Of a DNA stretch of 64,000 nt, positions 1 to 7,565 are shown one piece after another. How positions within the stretch are numbered: the stretch's first letter is position 1; every line of letters starts with the position of its first letter. Source of the stretch: Atlantibacter sp032062175 (GTDB taxonomy: Bacteria; Pseudomonadota; Gammaproteobacteria; Enterobacterales; Enterobacteriaceae). Location: the NCBI RefSeq assembly GCF_032062175.1, contig NZ_DAMBQK010000008.1, positions 102,679 to 166,678 on the forward strand, read 5' to 3'. The position numbers and the translations under genes were made by a program. The notes under the pieces are model-generated. The model was not told the origin of the DNA, searched no databases, and worked only from the letters and a program-made list of their open reading frames with translations.

Positions 1-1
1 T

Positions 2-355
2 GGCGGAGTAGAACAAAATGAAGATGTTAATGATGCTGCAATAAGAGAAGCGGAAGAAGAGTTAGGGATTCAAATCACAAAAAAGGAAAATTTATTGCGT
101 TTGGAATCTTATTGTACTATGCCACGCAGTATCTTTGATTGCGAAGCGTATTGGCCAAAAACTTTTTATACTGTAAAAGAATTTAGTTTTGCACTTAAAT
201 TAGATAATACTACTGCAATTAGTATTAGTGATGAGCATTTACAATTCAAGCTTATAAGATATTCAGATTTGGTAAAATTTAAAACTTGGGATAGCAATCG
301 TACGGCAGCTTGGGAGCTAAATGAACGATTAAAAGATCTTGGCGAGAAAGATTAA
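2..355 (+). CDS. NUDIX hydrolase, 5'-truncated by window edge
   Basis: The reading frame is open from base 2 and ends at a TAA at 353-355; its start lies outside the window. The first 23 visible residues hold a canonical NUDIX box G-x5-E-x7-REAEEELGI, the Mg-binding catalytic helix that hydrolyses a nucleoside diphosphate linked to another moiety. About 117 residues are visible. The substrate cannot be read from sequence. Base composition is far more AT-rich than the core genes from 4653 onward, as in the next four genes. The stop codon directly abuts the ATG of the amidohydrolase at 356, so the two are probably translationally coupled in one transcript that begins to the left. The family is certain; the role in the cassette (substrate supply or clean-up of an NDP-sugar or nucleotide) is inference. 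Confidence 0.9.
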   Translation, partial: GGVEQNEDVNDAAIREAEEELGIQITKKENLLRLESYCTMPRSIFDCEAYWPKTFYTVKEFSFALKLDNTTAISISDEHLQFKLIRYSDLVKFKTWDSNRTAAWELNERLKDLGEKD

Positions 356-1526
356 ATGACGAATAAAATTATAGTTAATTCATTCTTTGATGGCCATAAG
401 TGGCATCGAGGGGGGGGGGGTGATTTCTTTTGATTCATTAAGTAACTTTCAATATGAAGAAAATGGAAGATATAAAAATAGTAATGTAATTGCATTACCA
501 GGATTTATTAATTTGCATTCTCATTTATTCAATAAACCTAGGTATACGGCCATGCATTCTATGGATTTTTTAAATGATAAGCCAAATGGAGAGCAAATGG
601 ATAATTGCATGCAATTCAACACTTCACTCAAAGATGCTATATTCCACGGCACAAAAGTCATATGCTCAAGCGTTAGGCCTGAATATATAGATAAATTTAT
701 TCAACTAAACGAGAATAATGAAATATTAGTTATACCTTTTTTAAGTATAAAGAACTACCATGATGTAAATTATATTGAGAATTGTTTGTCGAAACTTGAA
801 AGATACCTTTTAAAAAAAGGAAAGATAACTAAGCCCGGGTTACTAATACATTCATTATATAATATGAACTATGATAAGATATTACAATACCTTTATTTGG
901 CGTCTTCTGGAAGATACATACTGAGTATGCATTTTTTTGAATCTGAATCAGAAAAAATTTTTTATGAGACTGGTAATCAAGAGTGTAGTTATGATGTTAT
1001 TTATGAAAAGCTATTGATGAGATGGGAGCCAAAAGTATTTCAAACTTTTGTTCAGGATTTTTTATCAGACAAATATATCAATAAATTATTGATTCATTGC
1101 AACTACTTACCACAAGAACTTATTAATAAATATAATAATAATTTTGATATGGTTATTTGTCCTTCTTCATGCTGTAGACTTGCTAACAATATTAATATAT
1201 CAATGAATTTAGATAATACATGTTTGGCAACTGATGGTGCTTTTACTAATTTTGGTTATAACCTTTTAACAGAATTAAAAATATTTCAATCAGCAGCCTG
1301 GCTGAAAAGGAAAAAAATCCCCTTGGGTAATTTTCTTTCAACAATAACTGTAACGCCAAAAAAGATTTTACAAAAGACTAATTTAGTCAAAGATTCGTAT
1401 TACTTTGAAAGTTTATCTTTTTATAATTTTTTTGAAAAAATAACTGGCTTTATACCATACGGAAATGAAGTTGAAGATTTTTTAATCTATACTGATTCCT
1501 ATAAGAGGATATCTTTTAATGAATAG
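356..1526 (+). CDS. Amidohydrolase-superfamily enzyme, frameshifted at a G11 tract
   Basis: A metal-dependent hydrolase of the amidohydrolase (TrzN/AtzA-like) superfamily. Counting from a TTG at 387, the metal-ligand candidates are H44 and H46 (PGFINLHSH), H182 (SMHFFES), H237 (LIHCNY) and D283 (LATDGAF). The natural start is probably the ATG at 356, touching the upstream TAA: it encodes MTNKIIVNSFFDGHKWHR, a typical first strand for this family. That frame enters 11 consecutive G (410-420) and stops at 431-433. The catalytic frame runs from 387 to 1526. One G fewer would join them into 389 residues. The TTG at 387 could start a shorter protein but has no good ribosome site. So the gene is phase-variable, broken, or carries a sequencing error. 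Its 3' end overlaps the next gene by 8 nt (ATGAATAG). Confidence 0.75.
410..420 (+). repeat. G11 homopolymer, candidate slipped-strand contingency tract
   Basis: Eleven consecutive G in a block that is otherwise strongly AT-rich, placed 18 codons into the amidohydrolase gene. With 11 G the ATG-356 frame ends after 25 residues; with 10 or 13 G it reads through into the metal-binding domain. Long G tracts at the 5' end of genes are the usual form of phase-variable contingency loci. A base-calling error in the homopolymer is the main alternative. Confidence 0.6.
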
Positions 1527-2673
1527 TTTTATTAGTTATGGTGAACCATCCATAGGGTGTATAATTAACGAAGAATTAATTGACAAGTTTATATTTCACA
1601 TTCAAAAACATTTAAGATCAGGAGTGTTAACAGCCAATGATCTTATATCAACATTTGAATTGGAATTTCAAAAATGCTTTGATGAGTCAAATTTTTGCGT
1701 ATGTAACAATGCGACAACAGGTATAGAGTTAGTTTTATATTTAATTAAAAAAATAGCTGGATTTATTAATGTTACTACTCAGGCTATAGGTTTTTTTGGG
1801 GTATATTCAATGATTATATCCAGAGGTTATAGTTTTTCTCTTTGCGATACTGAACTTAATAGTTTCAATTTTAACCTTGATGACCTGAAAGAACAGCTTG
1901 AGAGTGGAGTAAATGTAATCATAATTACTCATATGAATGGAATCCCTGCTGATTCGAAAAAAATTAAAGAGATAGCAGATGATTATTCACGCATGAAAGG
2001 CTATAAAATATGGATTGTTGATGATCTTTCTAGATGCTTGGGTAGTCGCATTGAAAATCATAATATATCTTTCTGGAGCGACTTTTCAATTTATTCCTTC
2101 CAATCAAAAAAACATTTAACTCTATTAGGTGAAGGTGGCGGGATAGTGAGTAATGAATTTTCTCATCATCAAATGATACGAAATGCTATAAATTTCGGTA
2201 ATAAAAAGTTTTTTGGATTCAACCATAAAATATCTTTTTCGCAAGTTCTTTTTGGAAATCTACTTTTGAATGATATTAATTGGCAAATTAATAAAAGAAT
2301 AAATCTTGGTAAGAACAGAGATAATTACTTGAAAGACAAAAGCCTGTTTTCTTTTGTTTATCCCACTACATATAATCATTTGTGTAGTTATTACTTATAT
2401 ACGTTAAAGGTTAATGATGAGTATCCCTCTTATTTAAGGGATGAAATATGTTATAAACTAAAAAAATATAGCATTGGAACTTGCATTGCAAATTTACCAG
2501 TTTACAAGACTTCCTCATATATTAAGGAAAACATAAAAAATATTCATTTTCCAAATGCAGAGTCATTGGCTAATCGAATATTTTCTGTTTCATTACATCC
2601 TTCTTATGACGTTCATGATGAGAATTATATACTTCAAAACCTTTTTGATATCTCCGATTATTATGGTAATTAG
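1519..2673 (+). CDS. DegT/DnrJ/EryC1/StrS-family PLP aminotransferase
   Basis: A 384-residue fold-type I PLP enzyme of the sugar-aminotransferase family, whose members transaminate keto-sugars or cyclitols during antibiotic and surface-glycan synthesis. Visible landmarks are NNATTGIEL near residues 63-71 (phosphate-binding loop), IVDDLSRCLGS near 166-176 (the Asp that pairs with the PLP ring nitrogen, usually EDxAHALG) and FQSKKHLTLLGEGGG near 194-208, where K198 should form the Schiff base. The Asp-loop sequence is atypical, so the substrate may be unusual. The start ATG overlaps the amidohydrolase stop by 8 nt, and the APH-like gene begins one base after this stop. Membership of one operon is clear; the substrate is unknown. 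Confidence 0.88.
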   Translation: MNSFISYGEPSIGCIINEELIDKFIFHIQKHLRSGVLTANDLISTFELEFQKCFDESNFCVCNNATTGIELVLYLIKKIAGFINVTTQAIGFFGVYSMIISRGYSFSLCDTELNSFNFNLDDLKEQLESGVNVIIITHMNGIPADSKKIKEIADDYSRMKGYKIWIVDDLSRCLGSRIENHNISFWSDFSIYSFQSKKHLTLLGEGGGIVSNEFSHHQMIRNAINFGNKKFFGFNHKISFSQVLFGNLLLNDINWQINKRINLGKNRDNYLKDKSLFSFVYPTTYNHLCSYYLYTLKVNDEYPSYLRDEICYKLKKYSIGTCIANLPVYKTSSYIKENIKNIHFPNAESLANRIFSVSLHPSYDVHDENYILQNLFDISDYYGN

Positions 2674-2674
2674 T

Positions 2675-3585
2675 ATGCCAAATTTTCTTGCTTATTATAA
2701 GAGCGTTTTTCCTTTTTCAGAGCGAATAAGGATACTTCAAGTGGACGATCTTCTTTTATTTGAATATACAAGTAAAATATATTGCGTTAAAATTTGCTCA
2801 ATACAAAATAAACAAATTTTCAATTCATTGCTTGAGGTGCTGTCATGTGGTGAGTGTTATTATAATGTTGTGGCAAACGATTATGGAAAAATTATAACTA
2901 CAACAGAGAAAATCGATTTTTACATTTATGAATACATTGAAGGCAATCATGAGTTTGTAGGCGACGATTTATTTGGAAAACTTGGGGTGTCAATTTTTGA
3001 GCTGCATAAAGATTTAAGCTCTGTAAATTTTCATGCTGCTAAAGAACCATTGCAACAACTATATTTAAAATTCCTAAAACGTCAGGATTTTAATCTGGCG
3101 AATTATTTATTAAGGAGAAAGTATATTGATGTTTTTATTTCCAAAACTAGTTTCATTTGTCCTTTTACTCCATCATTAATACACGGAGATTTATGGTTTA
3201 AAAACATTATCGTTAATTATAAGGGGTTTAATTTTATCGATTTTGATAATGTTAAATTATTTTACAGTGAATATGAATTTATGAGATTTTTTTTATAAGC
3301 TATATAAATGTAATAAATCCAGTTAATATTCAATATTTTATAATAAAAGCTAAAAACTATTTTTTATATTATAATAGACATAGGCAGGTTGATTTATGCA
3401 GCGTGTTTAAGTTATATCTTTTTGTTCTTTGTATTGAAAGTGACGTCGAAATACAGGCTAGAACATGTAGCGGGCTAAAAAAATTTCATGAGTCTCGGCA
3501 ATGTTTGTTGTTAAATTTACTAGGTAATTACAAAAAAATAATATCAATATTTCAACTTTTAAATGAAGGAGGTATAAATGAATAA
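2675..3585 (+). CDS. APH-type small-molecule kinase, split by a T8-tract frameshift
   Basis: A phosphotransferase of the aminoglycoside/choline kinase fold. From the ATG at 2675 it shows the Brenner catalytic motif LIHGDLWFKN (H170, D172, N177) followed by FIDFDN (metal-binding Asp near 189-191). The frame ends at a TAA at 3296-3298 just after eight T (3287-3294). The frame that starts right after the T run (3295-3585) is open for 96 residues, helical in character, and fits the missing C-terminal lobe. One extra T would give a 303-residue protein of normal family length. That second frame also ends inside the next gene's start (ATGAATAA, 8-nt overlap), as expected for an originally intact, coupled gene. 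An alternative ATG lies at 2663. The state is a pseudogene, a phase-off allele, a slippage product or a sequence error. Confidence 0.75.
3287..3294 (+). repeat. T8 homopolymer at the APH-like frameshift
   Basis: Eight T inside the kinase gene mark the switch between its two open frames; nine T would restore one continuous frame. This is the second one-base homopolymer disruption in the same cassette, the first being the G11 tract at 410-420. Confidence 0.6.
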
Positions 3586-4501
3586 CTATTCATTAAAAAT
3601 CAAGCTTCTTAGCGAACCAATGGCGCATTACATATGTATTTTTACTACTGATAAAAGGTTTTATAAGTATATATCTTCGATTTTTTTAAGTTATATAGTT
3701 GACATTGAAAACTGCAAGGAATTCTATACTATAAGAATAGTATTCGACCACACCAGCCATATGAAAGGAAATGCGAATGAAAACGCGCGCAATCTGCGTG
3801 GGGGCATTTTTTTAAATTTAGAGAAAAACGAAAGGACTTATTATTGTACATCTTCATCTAATGATATGTTTAAAGCTGTATTTAGAGAGATTAGAGATTA
3901 TTTTGATGAGTTAATCAGATCATGCAGAGTAATTTGTTTGCATGCCGCATGTGTTTCAAATTCACATAATGCCATATGTATTGTAGGCGATAAATTTTCA
4001 GGGAAAACCACCTTAATGCTTAGAATGTTATCGGAAGGTTATGATTTTGTCTCTAATGATAAAATTTATGTTTTTTTAACAAAAGATAAATTACATGTTT
4101 TTTCATTACCAATTAGTGCTGGTATACGAAATGGATCTTTTAAATTTCAACCTGAGTTGCTAGAACATATAAATAATAATCAATACTCTGAGCATGTCGA
4201 ATATTCTAGCGAGGGGCGAATTCATTTATCACCATACTTTCTATGTGATTATTTTAAAGTGAACTTTAACAACTTTGCACCTTTAGAATACATATATTTC
4301 TTAAAATCTAATTATATGCCTTCTACTGTAATTGATGCTATGAATACAAATGACTTAATGGGTTTCGAACGGAACGTTTTGTTCTGTAATGATCATGCAA
4401 TAATTAATAAGTGTATCATGGGCAACAAAATTATTTTCTGCAGAGATTCGGGGCAGGTTATTAACGAATTAAAAAGATCATTTCCTATTAAAGATTCATA
4501 A
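3578..4501 (+). CDS. HprK-like P-loop kinase / ATP-binding protein
   Basis: A 307-residue protein with an N-terminal domain of about 115 residues followed by a compact P-loop domain. The motifs are LHAACVS (120-126), the Walker A GDKFSGKTT (137-145) and GYDFVSNDK (154-162). This order (HAA, then Walker A with GKTT, then an S-(N/D)-D strand) is that of HPr-kinase-related proteins found in RiPP clusters, some of which phosphorylate peptide side chains. There is no HPr or PTS partner nearby. The start has a strong Shine-Dalgarno GGAGG (3568-3572) inside the 3' end of the upstream kinase frame and overlaps its stop by 8 nt. It is the last gene of the AT-rich cassette. The fold assignment is good; the substrate is unknown. 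Confidence 0.7.
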   Translation: MNNYSLKIKLLSEPMAHYICIFTTDKRFYKYISSIFLSYIVDIENCKEFYTIRIVFDHTSHMKGNANENARNLRGGIFLNLEKNERTYYCTSSSNDMFKAVFREIRDYFDELIRSCRVICLHAACVSNSHNAICIVGDKFSGKTTLMLRMLSEGYDFVSNDKIYVFLTKDKLHVFSLPISAGIRNGSFKFQPELLEHINNNQYSEHVEYSSEGRIHLSPYFLCDYFKVNFNNFAPLEYIYFLKSNYMPSTVIDAMNTNDLMGFERNVLFCNDHAIINKCIMGNKIIFCRDSGQVINELKRSFPIKDS

Positions 4502-4600
4502 AGTTATTTATGTAATTTATCTTTGGTAAGATGTAATCATTAATATTGTATAAATTTCTTATGAAAAGGGATCTTTATCATTATTTTTTTAATTTTATCT

Positions 4601-4640
4601 AAGGGTGCAATCTGAACGTGAGATTGCTTAATTTTATATG
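4601..4640 (+). terminator. Likely terminator of the AT-rich cassette
   Basis: A perfect 7-bp stem GCAATCT/AGATTGC (4607-4613 with 4621-4627) with a 7-nt loop, followed by a T-rich run TTAATTTTAT. It lies 105 bases after the last cassette gene and just before the convergent end of the phn operon. On the minus strand it has no T run, so it mainly serves the plus-strand cassette. Confidence 0.5.
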
Positions 4641-4652
4641 TTTAATATAACA

Positions 4653-5429
4653 TTAATCACGTATTTTACAATTTTCCTTAATTATTTCCTGCCCGTCAAA
4701 ACCCGCTTCAACCCCCTCCGGTAGCGGGTTTTCCATCATCCAGGCGTCAAACTGGTGGCTGATATGGGTCAGCACCACGCGCGGGCTCTTTATCACCTCA
4801 TTCAATGCGATCACCGTGTTTAAATCGCAGTGATTAGTCGGCGTCTGGTCGCGCGGCGCGTGGCTACAGTCAATCACCATCACGTCCGGCGGCCCCGCCT
4901 GCAAAAACTTCAGCGTTTTCTCCGGCAGCCCGGCGGTGTCGCACAGCCAGGCCACCCGGCTGTGGGCGGTTTCCAGCAGATAGCCGAATGTCAGCTTTGA
5001 GTGATTAAGCGGCAGCGGCGTCACCTGCAAACCCTGGAGGCTAAACACCACGAACGGCTCAACGGTATGGCTGAAATCAAGGATGCCGGGATGTTTAAAC
5101 AGATCGTCGCAACCCTGTTCATCCGGCGGGCCGTACACCGCTATTTTCTCGCCCACGCCCCAGCGCAGCGGGAAAAGCCCCTGCACATGGTCCATATGGT
5201 AGTGGGTGAGCAGAAACTGGCGGAAACGCCCGGCGGGCCAGCGGTCCATCAGGTCGGGCAGCCCCGCATCCAGCAGCGTAACCGCGTCGTTGCAGTTAAT
5301 CACCGCGCTACAGGGGCGGCGGCGAAAAGCCTCATCTTTGCGCGCCCGTTCGCAGGCTTTGCAGATACAGCCAAACGCCGGGACCAGTTGCGCGCCACCG
5401 GTGCCAGTGAGGGTCAGCGTTAAGGTCAT
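4653..5429 (-). CDS. phnP: PhnP phosphoribosyl cyclic phosphodiesterase
   Basis: A metallo-beta-lactamase-fold enzyme of 258 residues. It opens 5-phosphoribosyl 1,2-cyclic phosphate to ribose 1,5-bisphosphate late in the C-P lyase pathway. The metal signature LTHYHMDHV (H76, H78, D80, H81) is intact, followed by further ligands in LPLNHS, CDTAG and LTHISH. Cysteines near residues 21-40 (CICKAC, RRRPC) match the structural zinc site of the PhnP subfamily. It is the last gene of the operon, 9 nt after phnO. Confidence 0.96.
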   Translation of the reverse strand: MTLTLTLTGTGGAQLVPAFGCICKACERARKDEAFRRRPCSAVINCNDAVTLLDAGLPDLMDRWPAGRFRQFLLTHYHMDHVQGLFPLRWGVGEKIAVYGPPDEQGCDDLFKHPGILDFSHTVEPFVVFSLQGLQVTPLPLNHSKLTFGYLLETAHSRVAWLCDTAGLPEKTLKFLQAGPPDVMVIDCSHAPRDQTPTNHCDLNTVIALNEVIKSPRVVLTHISHQFDAWMMENPLPEGVEAGFDGQEIIKENCKIRD

Positions 5430-5438
5430 CGCAACTCC

Positions 5439-5870
5439 TTAAAGCGGTTTGGTGAACCGAACGTGGCTCGGCTCATAGCCTTCGCGACGATAAAACCGAT
5501 GAGCGTCGATGCGTTTCACGTTGGTGGAAAGCTCGGTCATCTCTGCGCCGTGCTGCTGCGCCACCGTCTGCGCCCAGCGTAACAAGCCTTTGCCCACGCC
5601 CGCGCTACGCGCGTCAGGCATGACCACCAGTTCCTGGATCTCGCCGATCCAGTTGGCGTGATGGAGATGAAATTGCAGATGCAGACTGATCAGCCCGACC
5701 GGTTTGCCGTCGAGCCAGGCCAGCGCCAGATGATAGTTGGCGTCGCGCAGGTTGGCGGCAAGGCCAGCGTCGAACGCGTCGCGGTCAAACGTGGCCTGTT
5801 TCAGTTCGCAAACCAGCGCGTAGATGGCGTCGCTGTGGGTGATATCGGCGCGCTGAATGTCATAAAGCAT
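5439..5870 (-). CDS. phnO: PhnO aminoalkylphosphonate N-acetyltransferase
   Basis: A GNAT-fold acetyltransferase that acetylates aminoalkylphosphonates before C-P cleavage. It shows the conserved core HLQFHLHHANWIGEIQELVV and an acetyl-CoA loop of the R/Q-x-x-G-x-G/A type (ARSAGVGKGLL). I take the ATG at 5870 (MLYDIQRAD), giving 143 residues, close to the E. coli length of 144, and an 11-nt overlap with phnN. An upstream ATG at 5900 would add ten residues that look like non-coding carry-over. It sits between phnN and phnP. Confidence 0.93.
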   Translation of the reverse strand: MLYDIQRADITHSDAIYALVCELKQATFDRDAFDAGLAANLRDANYHLALAWLDGKPVGLISLHLQFHLHHANWIGEIQELVVMPDARSAGVGKGLLRWAQTVAQQHGAEMTELSTNVKRIDAHRFYRREGYEPSHVRFTKPL

Positions 5871-6429
5871 GTTGCGGCTCCCGTGGCTGTTGATGCTCAT
5901 CGACCAGCGTTAATAATGTCTCGACTGACTGTAGCAGACTCCCGTCATTATTCAGTACCCGGCAGCCGGGTGGCAGGCTGGCGAACTGCGCCGCACGCGC
6001 CAGCCGGGCGGCGATTTGCCCGGCGGATTCCCGGCCCCGCGCCAGTAAACGCGCCCGCAACACCTCGGCGGACACCTGCAAACACACCGCCAGCAACTGC
6101 TCCCGGTATCGCGTCTGCGCCTGTTTCAGGTGCGCGCGTGAACCGTTCACCACCACGTTAAACCCCGCCTCCAGCCACAGATCGATCTCCTGGCCGATTC
6201 CATAGCGATGCCCGTTGGCCTGCCAGCTCAGGGCGAACAGCCCCTGAGCCTCGCGCTGTAAAAACTCGCTTTCGCTCAGCGCGATATGGTTTTCGTTTCC
6301 AGCGTTAAACGGGCGGGTGATGTAGCGATGCGCCACCAGCAGCGTCGGGCGCTCCCGCTCGCGCAGGGCGCTTAACAGGCTGTCTTTCCCGGACCCGGAC
6401 GCCCCCATTAACCAGATCATGCGCCCCAT
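5860..6429 (-). CDS. phnN: PhnN ribose 1,5-bisphosphate phosphokinase
   Basis: A 189-residue guanylate-kinase-like P-loop enzyme that converts ribose 1,5-bisphosphate to PRPP, returning the C-P lyase carbon skeleton to metabolism. The Walker A motif GASGSGKDS lies at residues 9-17 and the substrate-binding RYITRPF near residue 40. Its ATG overlaps the phnM stop codon by one base. Confidence 0.95.
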   Translation of the reverse strand: MGRMIWLMGASGSGKDSLLSALRERERPTLLVAHRYITRPFNAGNENHIALSESEFLQREAQGLFALSWQANGHRYGIGQEIDLWLEAGFNVVVNGSRAHLKQAQTRYREQLLAVCLQVSAEVLRARLLARGRESAGQIAARLARAAQFASLPPGCRVLNNDGSLLQSVETLLTLVDEHQQPREPQHAL

Positions 6430-7565
6430 CAGAACACCTGCTTTCCCTGACGCCAGACATTGCCGATATGCACGTGCTCCCCGTGCCAGTGCGCCAGCAC
6501 CAGATCGGCGCGCTTGCCTTCGCCAATCACCCCGCGATCGTCGAGGTTGAGCGCCCGCGCCGGGTTGCGCGTCACCAGATGAATCGCCTGGGGCAGGGTA
6601 AAGGCGTTGCCGTCGTCGAGTGCCACGCGAAACGCCGCGTCCAGCAGGCTCGCCGGGTAATAATCGGAAGAGAGAATGTCCAGCAGCCCGGCCTGGGCCA
6701 GCGAGTGGGCCGCAACGTTACCGGAATGCGAGCCGCCGCGCACGATATTCGGCGCGCCCATCAGCACACTCATGCCGTGTTGGCGCGACGCCTGTGCCGC
6801 GTCCCAGGTGGTAGGAAATTCAGCAATCACGCTGCCCAGTTGGTGGGATTCCAGTACGTGCTCCGCCGTGGCGTCGTCATGGCTTGCCAGCGCGATATTC
6901 TGCGCCCGGCAGTGGGCGGCGATGGCTTCCCGGTTCGGCTGCGACCAGCGCTCGGCCAACGCCAGTTGCTCCTCTTCATAGCGCGCCATGTCGTGGTCAT
7001 TGAGCTGGTATTTACCCTGATAATACTCGCGATACTTTTCCCGGTTGGCGAACTGGCGCTGGCCCGGCGAATGGTCCATCAGCGACACCAGCGTCACCGG
7101 TTCGCGGTGCATCAGTTGTTCAAACAGCGGCAGCGTGGTGTGATGCGGCAGTTCACAGCGCAGATGCAGGCGATGCTCGGCGCGGTTCACCCCGCGCCGC
7201 TGGCTGTGCTCCACCGCGTTAATCATCTTTTCCAGGTTCTCCAGCCGATCGCCGCCGTCGCGCACGTCGCCCAGCGCTACCGCGTCCAGCACCGTGGTGA
7301 TGCCGCTGGCTACCATCAGCGCATCGTGGCTGCTCATGGCGGAGTGGGCGGGCCAGTCCACTTTCGGGCGCGGAGTGAAGAACTTATCCAGATTGTCGGT
7401 ATGCAGTTCAATCAGCCCCGGCAGTAGCCAGCCGCCTTCGCCGTCCAGCGCGCCCGGCAGGCGGCTGCGGCTGTCGGCGTAGCGGGTAATTACCCCGTCG
7501 TGGATATCGATAGAGCCGTCTACCACCTCGTTTTCGAGGACCAGCTTTACGTTATTAATAATCAT
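6429..7565 (-). CDS. phnM: PhnM RPnTP diphosphatase (amidohydrolase superfamily)
   Basis: A 378-residue amidohydrolase-superfamily enzyme that removes pyrophosphate from alkylphosphonate ribose triphosphate to give the 5-phosphate used by PhnJ. The metal-binding entry GLIELHTDNLDK places H55 and D57, and ALASHDDAT holds a later His-Asp pair. Its length equals that of E. coli PhnM. It overlaps phnL by 11 nt upstream. Confidence 0.96.
   Translation of the reverse strand: MIINNVKLVLENEVVDGSIDIHDGVITRYADSRSRLPGALDGEGGWLLPGLIELHTDNLDKFFTPRPKVDWPAHSAMSSHDALMVASGITTVLDAVALGDVRDGGDRLENLEKMINAVEHSQRRGVNRAEHRLHLRCELPHHTTLPLFEQLMHREPVTLVSLMDHSPGQRQFANREKYREYYQGKYQLNDHDMARYEEEQLALAERWSQPNREAIAAHCRAQNIALASHDDATAEHVLESHQLGSVIAEFPTTWDAAQASRQHGMSVLMGAPNIVRGGSHSGNVAAHSLAQAGLLDILSSDYYPASLLDAAFRVALDDGNAFTLPQAIHLVTRNPARALNLDDRGVIGEGKRADLVLAHWHGEHVHIGNVWRQGKQVF

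Noticed and set aside
3403..3585. A separate 60-codon gene after the APH-like kinase
   Set aside because: It has only a GTG start with no ribosome site, and the same frame is open back to the T8 tract at 3295. It is better read as the displaced C-terminus of the kinase.
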